Below, in pieces: positions 17,233 through 26,800 of a stretch of DNA of 64,000 bases. Source of the DNA: Streptomyces sp. CBMA29 (lineage in GTDB: Bacteria; Actinomycetota; Actinomycetes; Streptomycetales; Streptomycetaceae); NCBI RefSeq assembly GCF_014596445.1, contig NZ_MECL01000088.1:1-64000 (forward strand), given 5' to 3'. The translations under genes were made by a program, and so were the position numbers. Within the stretch, counting starts at the first letter, position 1. Each line of letters opens with the position of its first letter. Below the pieces are notes generated by a model that was not told the origin of the DNA, did no database searches, and saw nothing but the letters and a program-made list of their open reading frames with translations.

Positions 17233-17441
17233 TGTGATCCTCGCCAAGTCTGCTGGAATGAACAATGGCGTGTTGAGACACGTGCGGCGTCACCGCCATC
17301 GGCGGTACCGCGCTTCGCCGGTCTGCCTGCCGCCCTTCCGGGCTGCGGCGCTGGGGCGCCGGTCCCGGCCGGGCGGCAGAGGGACCGGAATCAGTGAGCC
17401 GCCCGCCGTAAGGCTCCGGCCACGAAAGGTCTTCTCCGCGG

Positions 17442-17741
17442 CTACTGCGGACGATCGGCGGGAGCAACACCCTCCGCCATCTCATAGGCCAGTCCGGCAC
17501 TGATCAGCCGAGCCAGGATCTCGGCCGCCTCCGGCCTGACAACACCGATGCAGACCAGGCCGTCACCGGATACGTTCACGTCCGGCCTGAGACCCGGAAA
17601 ATCGGAGGCCAGGCCGAGAAGGTTCAGTTCGCGCGCCAGGTCGTCGGCGCCGCGCTTGGCAGCAGCCCACCCACGGACGTAGGGCACTCCAGGCGTGAGT
17701 CTTTCCGCGCGCTCTGCGCACACTCCGCGAGGGTCCGTCAT
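17442..17741 (-). CDS. small protein, paralogue of the next gene upstream
   Basis: A 99-residue protein from ATG 17741. It shares with the upstream-encoded protein a core pattern DFPxLRxDVNxxGxGxxxxG, then PExAExLAxLIxxGxA, so the two are tandem duplicates. Its ATG overlaps the stop of that gene (ATGA), so they are translationally coupled. No family is recognised and there are no membrane segments. Last gene of a three-gene leftward unit headed by a prim-pol-like gene; a link to replication of the element is suggested only by this context. Confidence 0.62.
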   Translation of the reverse strand: MTDPRGVCAERAERLTPGVPYVRGWAAAKRGADDLARELNLLGLASDFPGLRPDVNVSGDGLVCIGVVRPEAAEILARLISAGLAYEMAEGVAPADRPQ

Positions 17742-18061
17742 GTCTCGTCCCTCCGTTCCTGAGAGCCCGCCGAGAGGTCGAAGGACCTTTCAGCACAAGG
17801 GACTTCGCATCCCATTGCCACCGCCCGACGGACAAGGCCGGCGAGGCGTTCGGCTGTCTCCGGCGAGATGCGGCCCAGGTCGATGAAGCCGTGCCCGAAG
17901 GCATTGACGTCGGCTCGGAGGTACGGGAAGTCACGTTCCATCCCCGCCGCGACCAGTACGTCGCGCAGGGCGCTCACGGCGTTCCGGGCCGCGTACCACT
18001 CGTGGCTGTCGATCGGCGACCAAGAGGCCGCGTCGCGCTCCTGCCGCTCGTCACTCGGCAT
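17738..18061 (-). CDS. small protein, paralogue of the downstream gene
   Basis: A 107-residue protein from ATG 18061, whose start overlaps the 3' end of the prim-pol-like gene by 11 bases. Residues about 25-90 contain YAARNAVSALRDVLVAAGME, DFPYLRADVNAFGHGFIDLG and SPETAERLAGLVRRAVAMG, which align with the following gene. Such small proteins are found beside prim-pol genes in AICEs. Function is unknown. The duplication could give hetero-oligomers or reflect drift after copying. Confidence 0.62.
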   Translation of the reverse strand: MPSDERQERDAASWSPIDSHEWYAARNAVSALRDVLVAAGMERDFPYLRADVNAFGHGFIDLGRISPETAERLAGLVRRAVAMGCEVPCAERSFDLSAGSQERRDET

Positions 18062-18566
18062 CGGCCGTCTCCTGGCCGTACTTGTCGGCGCGTGCGAGGA
18101 GTTCGGATGAAGCGGCAAGCATCACGGCCAGGGCTACGGTTTGCAGCGGGGAACCGTGCTGGGAATGGGTGGGCGCGCTCAGCCACTCGAAGCGGTCGCC
18201 GGTCAAGGCCATGGGGCCGGGGACGACGACGTAGGAGCCTTCCGCCAGGATTCGGTACTGCGGAGGCGTTGCCGTCTCTCGGGACAGAGCCGCCTCAAAG
18301 CGCTGTTGAGACTCGGCCGGCAGGAAAAACCCCATTCGGTTCGCGCCGCGGTCGACCATCACCGCGCCGACCGGCATTCCACGCCGCCGAAGTTGGTCGA
18401 ACGTCTCCATGCCGGTCTTCTGGTCGACGGCGAGAACATCGAAGAGAGCACCAGCGGCAACGAGTTGAGGCTGCCGCGGATCGTCGAGCCACATCATGCG
18501 GCATTGCGTCGGGTCCTCCGACGCCAAGCTCAGCCATTCGATTCCCCGGCGTGTCATCATCTGCAC
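18051..18566 (-). CDS. prim-pol-like AICE protein (bifunctional DNA primase/polymerase N-terminal type)
   Basis: A 171-residue protein resembling the N-terminal region of AICE/phage bifunctional primase-polymerases: IEWLSLASEDPTQCRMMWLD at the start, LVAAGALFDVLAVDQKTGME near residue 38, then MPVGAVMVDRGANRMGFFLP and ILAEGSYVVVPGPMALTGDR. It is short and I see no complete catalytic DxD pair, so it may be a regulatory or single-domain form rather than an active polymerase. GTG 18566 is the longest start, with ATG 18560 or 18557 as alternatives. First of a coupled three-gene unit. Confidence 0.62.
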   Translation of the reverse strand: MQMMTRRGIEWLSLASEDPTQCRMMWLDDPRQPQLVAAGALFDVLAVDQKTGMETFDQLRRRGMPVGAVMVDRGANRMGFFLPAESQQRFEAALSRETATPPQYRILAEGSYVVVPGPMALTGDRFEWLSAPTHSQHGSPLQTVALAVMLAASSELLARADKYGQETADAE

Positions 18567-18804
18567 GCGCCATCACCCCAAAGCGTCCGGCCGCGGACTG
18601 TCCGCCACCGCCACCAGCGTCGAACCGCGCCCCCTGGGCTGGGCAGATGACGCCAGATGACGTGGGGTGACGCGCGGGGGAAGTGCGCGTCATCCTCCGT
18701 CGCCCCGCCGGCCCGCTGGTCTGCCGAGAGATCAAGCGCGTAACGCACCGATCACGTAAGGTCATGAGTCAGCCACTAATCGCGCGAGGCAGCGAAGAGG
18801 CCGG

Positions 18805-20193
18805 GTGGGAAACGTGATCGATGACGACGGCGCCCAGATCCGGGCAGCGCGTAAGCAGCGAGGATGGGGTCAACTCCGGCTCGTCAGCGAACTGCGCCGA
18901 GCTGCCCAGCAGCGCGGGAGCGCCCTCCCCGCGGATGCCAGCGTGAAGCGCCGTATCGCGAGTTGGGAGAACGGGCACAGCCAGCCCGACGACTTCTACG
19001 GCCCGCTCTTGTGTGATGCGCTCGGTGTCACCGGAGCCGAATTGGGTCTCCGGGCGAGCACGGTCGACGGCGAACCCCAGCTCCTCGAAGCCCGCTATCC
19101 GCCGACGCCGGATGCGGCGGTCTCGGCCGCCGACCGGTTGTGGCGTGCCGATCTCAACGGCTACGAGCCGCTGTTGACCTCAGAGCCGTCCGAACACGCT
19201 TGGAGCGACGCGTCCTTACGGTGGCTGGTCGCACCGGAGCCGGCGCCGACGCAGGCCGCCGACCGTACGGGTTCGCGCGTAGGACTGGCGGACGTGGCCA
19301 TGGTGAAAGCCACCAGCGATACGTTCGCCTCGCTGGACGACCAGTTCGGGGGTGAGCACGCCCGGCATGCAGTGATCCAGTACCTCAGCCGCGACGTGGC
19401 GCCACTGCTGAGCGGCCGGTACACGGAGGGCGTAGGACGCGCACTGTTCTCGACGGTCGCCGAAGCGACGCTCCTTGCCGGGTGGATGTCGTACGACGCC
19501 TGTCACCACGGACTCGCTCAGCGGTATTTCCTGCAAGCGTTGCGCTTCGCACAGGACGGCGGCGACCGCCGACTCGCGGGAAGCATCCTGTCGGCAATGA
19601 GCCACCAGGCGACGTTCCTCGGTCGTCATACGGAGGCCGCGACGCTCGCCCGTGCGGCCCGTATGGGCATCTCGGGCGTGGCCACGCCTACGCTCATGGC
19701 GCAGTTCCACGCGATGGAGGCGCGGGCCCTGGCGCGTACGGGTGACAAGCGCGGCTGCGAGCAGGCCCTCGCGGAGGCGGCCCGCTTCCTCGACCGCCGC
19801 AACTCCGGCGACGAGCCGGAATGGATCACGTATTTCGATGACGCAGAACTCGCCGCCGAGGCCGCGCACTGCTTCCGCGACGTCAACAGTGCCCGCCAGG
19901 CCGTCGAGCACGCCGGGAACGCGATGAGCGGCAGCCACGTGCGGTCGGACTTCTTCGTGACGATGGTGCTCGCCGACGCGCATCTCCGAGCGGGCGACGT
20001 CGATGAGGCATGCCGGGTGGCGCTGGACGCGCTGGACTTGGGCGAACAGCTACGGTCCGCCCGGTGCGTCAGTTACCTACGCGAGTTCCGTGCCGCGCTG
20101 GCCCCGCACGGCACGACCGCCGCAGTACGTGAGCTGCGTGAACAGGCGGCAGACCACCGGTTGTGGCTGGCGACCGGCCGCGAAAGTGCGTAG
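18805..20193 (+). CDS. HTH (XRE-type) regulator with C-terminal TPR-like repeats
   Basis: A 462-residue protein. Residues about 5-75 form a Cro/CI-type helix-turn-helix (IRAARKQRGWGQLRLVSELR, VKRRIASWENGHSQP). The rest is helical with TPR-like pairs (RYFLQALRFAQDGGDRRLAG, AATLARAARMGI, CRVALDALDLGEQL), as in Streptomyces regulators that sense a ligand or peptide. GTG 18805 follows GAGG by four bases; GTG 18814 is an alternative. A TTA codon at 19216-19218 makes translation potentially dependent on the bldA leucyl-tRNA. It converges with the phosphotransferase gene, whose stop lies 11 bases away, which suggests a related pair or head-to-head control. Confidence 0.82.
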   Translation: MGNVIDDDGAQIRAARKQRGWGQLRLVSELRRAAQQRGSALPADASVKRRIASWENGHSQPDDFYGPLLCDALGVTGAELGLRASTVDGEPQLLEARYPPTPDAAVSAADRLWRADLNGYEPLLTSEPSEHAWSDASLRWLVAPEPAPTQAADRTGSRVGLADVAMVKATSDTFASLDDQFGGEHARHAVIQYLSRDVAPLLSGRYTEGVGRALFSTVAEATLLAGWMSYDACHHGLAQRYFLQALRFAQDGGDRRLAGSILSAMSHQATFLGRHTEAATLARAARMGISGVATPTLMAQFHAMEARALARTGDKRGCEQALAEAARFLDRRNSGDEPEWITYFDDAELAAEAAHCFRDVNSARQAVEHAGNAMSGSHVRSDFFVTMVLADAHLRAGDVDEACRVALDALDLGEQLRSARCVSYLREFRAALAPHGTTAAVRELREQAADHRLWLATGRESA

Positions 20194-20203
20194 GAGTGCG
20201 TAG

Positions 20204-21142
20204 TCAGAAGGGACGCCAATCACGGCGTGTGGCGCCTGTACGGATCGCTTTCACGCGGTGGGCGAACTCCCCGGCTGCGCGCGGCTCGGCCGCGGCCTTT
20301 CCGCCCATCCAGAGCGTCATCATCAGCTCGCGAAGGTCGGCGAGGACCGGATAGCCGGGCCAGTTCATGACGTCGAAGCCGTAGTGATGGACGAAAGATT
20401 CGTATTGCTCGCGCGTGTGCCAGCCGTACCGGTCGTAGTAGATCGCGGTGAGGATCAGGTCCCACTCGCGCGGGGCCAGCGCGAAGCCGTCGAGGTCGAT
20501 CAGGACCGCCTGCCCGGAGCGGGCACGGAGCACATTGCCGATGTTCGCGTCACCGTGGACGACACCGAAGGGCAGAACGAAATCGAGCCGGCCGTAGTCC
20601 TTCTCCAACTGGTCGGCGCGCTCGGCGAGATACGCGGCATCGGCCTCATCGACGCCGCTCAGTGCTCGCAGCGACGCCCGCACCCTGGCGAACGGTTCGA
20701 AGTACGGCAGCCCCAGCGACTCCGGCTCCTCCAACCAGTGCAACCGCCTGATCAGATCGGCCAGTTCGGGCAGGCTCGCGTACTCCTCCGCGTCCTGGAG
20801 GCTCTCCCAGAAGGTGACCACCCGGCCGCCGACGAGAAGCGGCTGCGCGCCTGCCTCGGGCAGCACCCGATTCGCCGGGAAGTCCTCCGCCGCCAGCCAG
20901 CGCGCGACCCCTACGGCTCGCCGCATCTCGTCCAGAGCATCGACGTCCGCGGCGATTCGTACGATCACCGGCCGGTCCGCCAGCGCGTACACCGCGTTGG
21001 AGCCGAGCCGCAGCAGCCGGGCGCCCGAGGCGTCGAGGCCGGCTTCCGCGCAGGCGTCCCGGAGTACGTCGAGTGTCGTCTCCTCCGTGAAGCCCGATGC
21101 CCCGTTGCCTGCCCTGTCGCCGTCCGGCACGCCACTCGCCAT
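20204..21142 (-). CDS. aminoglycoside phosphotransferase-family kinase
   Basis: A 312-residue APH-fold protein. The ATP site includes the glycine-containing loop LLRLGSNAVYALADRPVIVR; the catalytic loop is GVVHGDANIGNVL near residue 200 and the metal-binding aspartate is in VLIDLDGFALAPREWDLI. It has the length and motif order of small-molecule kinases such as aminoglycoside, choline or homoserine kinases. The substrate cannot be told from sequence. It lies at the right end of the element, just inside attR, and faces the HTH/TPR regulator. Possible roles include antibiotic inactivation or metabolite kinase cargo. Confidence 0.85.
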   Translation of the reverse strand: MASGVPDGDRAGNGASGFTEETTLDVLRDACAEAGLDASGARLLRLGSNAVYALADRPVIVRIAADVDALDEMRRAVGVARWLAAEDFPANRVLPEAGAQPLLVGGRVVTFWESLQDAEEYASLPELADLIRRLHWLEEPESLGLPYFEPFARVRASLRALSGVDEADAAYLAERADQLEKDYGRLDFVLPFGVVHGDANIGNVLRARSGQAVLIDLDGFALAPREWDLILTAIYYDRYGWHTREQYESFVHHYGFDVMNWPGYPVLADLRELMMTLWMGGKAAAEPRAAGEFAHRVKAIRTGATRRDWRPF

Positions 21143-21233
21143 ACCGTTGACGATACGGCGCCGAAGGGCCCCCTACAGGCACTCACGTCATAGGGGCGTG
21201 ATGATCTTCCCCACGGCGAGTGCCGTGCAGCGC

Positions 21234-21290
21234 TCCCGCCCAGCTCAGCGCCCCGCAAAGAGCAACGGCCTCGCTGGCCTCCGGAGCCGT
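21234..21290 (+). pseudogene. tRNA-like remnant at attR
   Basis: Upstream of the 45-bp attR core the sequence still resembles the 5' half of the tRNA-Arg gene: CAGCTCAG at 21241-21248 (D-arm), then GAGCAACGGCCTC, after which a short segment (GCTGGCCT) repeats before the core. Acceptor-stem pairing is lost, so it is not a tRNA. It may be the attP part carried by the element or the scar of an earlier insertion. Confidence 0.6.
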
Positions 21291-21320
21291 GTGCGCAGGT
21301 TCGAATCCTGCCGGGGGCAC
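21276..21320 (+). repeat. attR core, 45-bp direct repeat
   Basis: Identical to 7707-7751. It contains the 3' half of tRNA-Arg and marks the right boundary of the integrated element. The chromosome resumes after it. Confidence 0.92.
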
Positions 21321-21329
21321 TCCGGAAAC

Positions 21330-21365
21330 AAGGCTCTGACCAGCAGAAATGCCGGTCAGAGCCTT
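21330..21365 (+). terminator. original tRNA-Arg terminator, now beyond attR
   Basis: AAGGCTCTGACC (21330-21341) pairs with GGTCAGAGCCTT (21354-21365) over 12 bp, with a 12-base loop and TCTTG after it. Before the element inserted, it lay directly behind the tRNA gene. Confidence 0.8.
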
Positions 21366-21889
21366 TCTTGTACCTGTCAAAAGACACACGGTCTTGTGAC
21401 CATTGCTCTTTTCGGCATGAGAACCCTACAAACCAACGTCGAGCGCACTCGGCACAGCCAATTCCGCAGGTCAAGCCGCCGGTCGTTGAGTGACGACCGC
21501 CGTTCCTCTTCGCCCAGGAAGCTCCGGGACCGCATTCACCCGCCGACCGCGTTCCTCGTGAGCAGGCCCCCGACCTGCGATGAATGCCGCAAACACACAA
21601 GGCCACGAGGGTCTTTGCTCCCCGGCGGGGACCATCTACATGCTGCCGAACTTGTGGCTCCTCGACAGACCCTCACGACTACAACCCCACGCATGGTGGG
21701 GGTCTACCGGCGATCCCCTGTCCCGCCGGTCGGCAGGCTTGAGGGGCGCACGCAGCACTGCGGTCCGTCTAGTCCGGTTACTAAGCGTGAAGGCGGAGCG
21801 CGTGGCGCGCCGACGGCCTGCGTCGCTCTCGGCGCCACAAAACGCAGCGTCCTTCCATGGCTCACAGCGCAGTCGGCGAAACGAAACGA
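21366..21889. other. decayed intergenic stretch
   Basis: No gene is supported in these 524 bases. Reading frames on both strands show no recognisable domain, and codon use is irregular. It is the left part of a region of gene remnants that continues to about 23.4 kb. Confidence 0.4.
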
Positions 21890-22040
21890 ACGGGGCCGGT
21901 GAAGTTGGCGCGGCGGAAAGTGGTGAGGGCGGCGGGGCCGGCGAGCAGGATGGCGACGCAGTTGGTGACGGCGCGGCCGACGTCCCAGCCAAGGAAGGTG
22001 GCTGCATCGAAGGTGAGGTATCGGTGCCACTGCTGGATGA
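21890..22040 (-). pseudogene. fragment resembling the C-terminus of an ECF transporter S component
   Basis: The minus strand reads HRYLTFDAATFLGWDVGRAV, then TNCVAILLAGPAALTTFRRA. This looks like the last membrane helices and basic tail of an ECF-type transporter S protein. Neither an intact upstream part nor a start was found, so this is a remnant of about 45 codons. The match is from memory of the family and is short. Confidence 0.45.
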
Positions 22041-22194
22041 AGGGCAAACACCTCAAGACTGGAAGGCCCTGACTCGGCACCAGGGCCACCGTCACCACCT
22101 GCTCGACACCTCCCAAGCCGTCGCCGGCCTGTTGTCCGATCAGCGAACGGTCGGCCAGTCCGTCAAGGCCACGCTTCCCGCACGAACGAACGAA

Positions 22195-22735
22195 CCGCAC
22201 CACGTCTTTCGGCTACACCGGCCACCAGCTCACGTCGATCACCAACCCCGACGGCGGGATCACCAACTTCACCTACGGCGCCCGCGGGGTGGCCTCGGTG
22301 ACCCAGCACAACACCGCCGCCGGCTCCCCCAGCGACTCCGTCACCCGCCTGTCATACCCGACCGCCACGCAGACCCTGCTGGCCGCACAAAACACCAACC
22401 AGGCCCAGCCGGTCGCCGCGGTCCCGGACAGCGTGACCAGACCACCGACGCGAACGCCGCGGTCGCCAAGGTCACCTACAACAGCGACGGCACGGTGGCC
22501 ACCTCCACCGACCCGGGCAACACCGACAGCGCCACCTACGGCTACGACTCCGCCACCCGCCAGGCCACCTCCGTCACCCCGGTGACCGGCGGATCCCTGG
22601 GCGGCCAGACCTACAGCTACGACAAGTACGGACGGCTGTGGAAGTCCACCGACGGCCGCAACATCACCACCACCTACGGCTACGACGACGCCGACCGCAT
22701 CACCTCGGTCACCTACTCAGACACCGCCCACGGGC
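22195..22735 (+). pseudogene. RHS/YD-repeat gene fragment
   Basis: The plus strand encodes RHS repeats in two frames: FGYTGHQLTSITNPDGGITN and NFTYGARGVASVTQHN up to about 22435, then after a frame change VTYNSDGTVATSTDPGNTDS, ATYGYDSATRQATSVTP, QTYSYDKYGRLWKSTDGRNI and TTTYGYDDADRITSVTY. There is no signal peptide and no RHS core or toxin tip, and the frames are broken at both ends. It is a relic of a second RHS gene in the opposite direction to the intact one downstream. Confidence 0.8.
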
Positions 22736-22949
22736 CCCCGCCATCGCGTGCACTGCGCCGACCGGGTGGCACGATGTCAGGCGCCGACCCCAGCCCAGGC
22801 CACCGCAGCGTTCATTCCGGCGTGGCGATATCGGCACGCCGGCCTACCGTTGAAGAAGGGTCGCGGTGCGGTCTTCCCCGCCCGCAGCCCGACCACGTTC
22901 AGCCCCTCCGTTCGGAGCCGTCGATGCGTCTGCTGGTCCGGACGCCGGG

Positions 22950-23040
22950 TCGCCCAGTAATTTGTTGGAGGAGTTGTACGACCGGGTCTGGGCACCCGTG
23001 CCGTTGCAGGTGTAGAGCTGGAGTCGGGTGCCGTCGGCCG
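22950..23040 (-). pseudogene. ricin-type lectin fragment
   Basis: The minus strand reads DGTRLQLYTCNGTGAQ, then SYNSSNKLLGDP. The first part is the classical end of a ricin B repeat (GTxLQLYxCNGTxAQ). About 30 codons remain, without a start or the rest of the beta-trefoil. It lies among other debris between the RHS relic and the intact RHS gene. Confidence 0.5.
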
Positions 23041-23428
23041 TCGGCCGTCGAGGAGCCCGGGTCGGCTGGACGCCGACCGGATCTCTCGAACCGCTCACGG
23101 CCACGACCACCTACGCCCTCTTCCGGTGGACCAAGGACAACTCGTGGTCGTCCAGCAGCGTCTCGTTCACCGTGGCGGACCTGGACCGGCCCGCTCCGGG
23201 ATCGGTCCGCTACGACCGGTCCTCCGGCGACGGCGACGCGGCGGCAACCGTTCCTATCAGGGAGTTGACCGCCCGCGTCTGCGAGGGCGGCTGACGCGGC
23301 AGTACACCCGGCCCCGGTACCGGCTGCTCATGGGAGCACGGTCCGCAGGCGGACGACGAGCAGCGGACATCATGTCCCGGGGACTGCCGACCGCGTCGGG
23401 TGATGGCCCGGCGGCTAGGCCCGGGGGC
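23041..23428. other. decayed stretch without a supported gene
   Basis: The plus strand near 23100-23220 reads TTTYALFRWTKDNSWSSSSV and SFTVADLDRPAPGS, which could be part of a beta-sandwich from the same lost surface gene, but there are no boundaries. Nothing else is supported. Confidence 0.3.
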
Positions 23429-23722
23429 TCAGGAGTGGCCGGTCGCGTCGGGCACGCTTGCCTCCTCGTCCGGTGCGGGGTCGCCGTTGGTGTCCTGGAT
23501 TTCAGCGAGCAGGGCTTTGCGTTTGCGGCCCGACAGGGAGTCCTCGTTGACGCTGTGCATCGCCCAGGGGATCGGGCAGGGGCCCTCGTGATCCGGGTCA
23601 GGACAGAGCACGGCGGACAGCTTGTCCATCACGTGCTCGTGTTCAGCGGCCGTGGCGACCAGGGCGATCTTCACCTGCCACAGCCGGGGCTGTTCCGCGG
23701 TGTCAGGGGGGGAGTCGGGCAT
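23429..23722 (-). CDS. small acidic protein downstream of the RHS gene, candidate immunity protein
   Basis: A 97-residue protein from ATG 23722, with AAGGA eight bases upstream. It contains WQVKIALVATAAEHEHVMDK, LSAVLCPDPDHEGPCPIPWA and MHSVNEDSLSGRKRKALLAE, and an acidic C-terminus. No family is recognised. It follows the RHS gene on the same strand after 169 bases, the position usual for immunity genes of polymorphic toxins, and it is acidic and small like many of them. The pairing is inferred from position only; some RHS genes have unrelated neighbours. Confidence 0.6.
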   Translation of the reverse strand: MPDSPPDTAEQPRLWQVKIALVATAAEHEHVMDKLSAVLCPDPDHEGPCPIPWAMHSVNEDSLSGRKRKALLAEIQDTNGDPAPDEEASVPDATGHS

Positions 23723-23891
23723 GGCGGAGATCCTTGTCTGGGTCATCGGGTCCGGGATGGTGCGCCGGGAGTAATGGGGGTCGGGCCCGCGCGGGCGCGG
23801 CCCCCAGTGAAGGGGGCCGCACTCTACGGTCCGCACGGCCGGCCTGTGCGGGCCGAGAGGCGCACGCTACGCAGCCGGCCGGGATCACGGA

Positions 23892-26800
23892 TCAGGGACT
23901 GCAGCCGCAGAAGCTGCCGTAGGTCCCCCTCCACACCTCGCTGTGGAAGAGGAAGCCCCATGAGTTGTGATTGGCGCTGCGCATCCAGTTGGGTGCGTTG
24001 TGCCGGTGGATGCTGCGCGGGCTGTAGTTGCTGTCGAAGAACTGGCGCACCCGGTTCTTGGTGCAGTCGAACGCTTTGCAGTGCCGCGCGTAGCAGCCGC
24101 GCGGCGCCTGGTGGACGGTGTCGCGCTTGGCCTCGCGTGCGGCGTCCTCCTCACTGTGGCCCGAGCCGGCGCCGTAGATGTACCCGGTGCAGTGGGAACC
24201 TCGGCCCGCCAACTGGCACTTGGCCTTGCATTTCCACTTGCGGCCGTCGAGGTCGTTCTGGTTGATCGGGTCTCCGGGGTATCCATAGCGGTTCTCGCCG
24301 CCCCCGAAGACCGGGTCCACCGACAGGAATCGGCCGGTCGACGGGTCGTACAGCCGGATGCCCATCAGGATATGGCCGGTGACGGTCTCGGCGGACCGCT
24401 GCCGTACTCCCAGCCATCCGTACCGCGCCGTGTTCTGACCGGCCCGCTCGTTGCCGTACTCGTCGGTGTCCAGGACGGTCGGGGCGACCGAGGAGTCGAG
24501 CGGCAGTTGCACCGCGATGTCACCGTGCACGGTGGACAGTTGCAGCACGGCGTCGCCGGAGGCACCGGTCGTGGCGGTCAGGCCGCCGGACAGCGAGGAG
24601 ACGTTGCGGGTGACGGCGCCGGTGGCGGCGTCCTCGACGATCCACCGCGGGCTGTCGGCGTCGCAGTCGTAGTGGTTGGTCTTGGTGCCCAGGGCCACCC
24701 AGGCACTGCCGGACTTCTGTTCCGCGGTCCAATTGCGGAACCGCATCCCGGAGTCGAGATTCCAGGTCTGCCGCTGGGTGGCGGTGGTCTCCTGCCGGGC
24801 GATGTCGTTGGCGAAGTAGCCGACGGACACCGAACCGGGCAGCGTCGTGGTGCGGCCGAAGGCGTCGTAGGTGTAGCCGGCGCCCACGAGGCGGTCGGCG
24901 GAGTCGTAGGTGCTGGTGACCGCGGTGCCCGAGGCCGGGCAGTCCTGGCCGGGAGCGGCCTGCGCGGTGCTCACACTGGTGCGGTTGGTGCGCGCGTCGA
25001 AGCCGTATCCGCGACGTGTGCACACCGTGTCCGCGGTGTCCCGCACGACGGTCAGACGGCCCGCCGCGTCGTAGGTGAACTCCTGCTCGGATCGTCCGGC
25101 GTTGGTGGTGGCCTGGTCGTGTACCGATTCGGTGATGGTGTCGCTGTAGACCAGGGCGCCGTCGCTGTCGCGGGTGTAGGTGCGTTCCACGGGAGTGTCG
25201 GTGGTGTCGGTCCGCACCGCGAGCGTGTACCCACCGGGCAGTTTCTCACTGACGACGGTGGCGTCCGCGTCATAGGTCCCGCTGAACGTACCGGCGGCGG
25301 AGTCGATGATGGTGGTGACCAGACCTCGCGGTTCGGTCGTGTGGTCGTAGGTGAAGGTCTGTGTGGAGGGCACGCTGTCGGTGACCTTGACCGGCCGGTC
25401 CAGGTGGTCGTACTCGGTGGTGGTGGTGCCGCTGTCGGCGTCCTGGTAGCCGGTCAGGCGGCCGAGGGTGTCGAAGGTCTTGGTGATGGTGCCGCCGGAC
25501 GGCGAGGTCACCGACGCCACCCGGCCGGTCGCGGCGTCGTAGGTCGTGGTGGCGGTGGGAACGGCCTGTCCCAGACCGCCGGTGACCGTGACGGCGGCGG
25601 CCCGGCCCGCGCTGTCGTACGTCGTGGCGGTGGTGCGGGTGACGCCGTTGGCGGTGTTGGTGATGGAGGTCGTGTTGCCCCACGAGTCGTACTCGTAGGT
25701 GCTGCCGGCCAGTTGGGTGGGGTTGGCGCCGCCGCCGGTGATGGCGCCGGCGGGGCCGGAGGAGCACAGCAGATCGGCCCACTCGGGACGGCCGGCGCAG
25801 GTGCCGGTGCCGGTCGCGGACCAGTACGCGGTCAGCGTGGTCGCAGCGTCGGTACCGGTGGCACCTGGCGGAGTCTCCTTGATCAGCTGACCCTTGGCGT
25901 CGTACTGGTACGCGGTGGTCAGTGCCAGACCGCCCGGGTCCTGGATCTTCTTGAGGGGTACGCCCCGGGTCCAGTCGAGCACCGTCTGCGTGGTCCTGAC
26001 GTCACCCTGGACAGTGGGGTGTTCGCGGACCTGGATGCCGGCGAGGGTCCGGGTGACCTGGTCGCGGACGGTCGCACTGCCATCGGTGGGACGGCCGGTG
26101 TCGTACTCCTTGACGGTCCAGCTGCGCCCGGTCACCGAGGTGCCCGCGGAAGCCAGCCGGGTGGTTCCGGACTTCAGGTCTGCGGTGAGGTCCAGGCGCC
26201 GCAGCGGGCCGAACTCCTGCAGTTCACGGAGGCCGCCGACGTCCCACACGGTGGTGGTCGACAGTTGCAGTGCCCGCTCCGCGGAACTGAGCTGCGCGAT
26301 GCCCAGGTCCGCCTGGGTGGCCTTGTCCGCCGCGGTCAGCCCCAGGGCGACCGAGCGATTGCCCGCGGTCAGTTCCCGGACGGTGTTGCCGAAGCGGTCG
26401 GATTCCGTGGTGGAGACGTGGCCGCCGGGTGTCACCTCGTTCACCGTACGGCCGGAGGCGTCGAGATAGCTCAGGCTCGCCCGCTTGTAGGCCGTGGACG
26501 GCAGGGCACTGCCGCTGGAGGAGGCGGGCACCGAGTCGGACGGGAAGACGGCGGTGGCGTCGGTGGGTGAGTCGGTCTGCCCCCATGCCTTCACATCGGA
26601 CGCGCCCATCTTGTAGGGAGCAGCCGTCCCGGTCAGCGGGACACCGTAGACCACGGTGGTCACCCCGGTACCGTCGACAGTCGCCGCACTGCCCTGGCTG
26701 AGTGTCGGGCGGGAGGCGCCGAGCAGCATGCCGGGGCCGGCCACCGCGGTGTCGCCGGCCTGGCCGTAGGTGAACGTCCACGGCTGGTCGGTGGTCGAGC

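Larger units (their letters stand above)
7707..21320. mobile_element. actinomycete integrative and conjugative element (AICE, pSAM2-like)
   Basis: About 13.6 kb bounded by a perfect 45-bp direct repeat. The left copy is the 3' half of tRNA-Arg(CCG). Immediately inside lie a tyrosine integrase, an excisionase, a rolling-circle Rep of the RepSA type, a one-gene FtsK-like DNA translocase, small Spd/Pra-like proteins and a GntR repressor. This is the gene order known for pSAM2-type AICEs, which excise, replicate and move as double-stranded DNA through the FtsK protein. The right part is cargo. All core genes look intact, so the element may be active. Confidence 0.92.

Noticed and set aside
20204..21142. 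Assigning the phosphotransferase as an aminoglycoside resistance gene
   Set aside because: The APH motifs are clear but substrate specificity cannot be read; many such kinases act on other metabolites.
21580..23268. 562-codon plus-strand frame
   Set aside because: It is a chance join of debris, of which only the RHS-like part is meaningful; the true RHS reading changes frame inside it.
23967..26570. Long plus-strand frame opposite the RHS gene
   Set aside because: Val/Gly-rich shadow of RHS repeats, no start signal.
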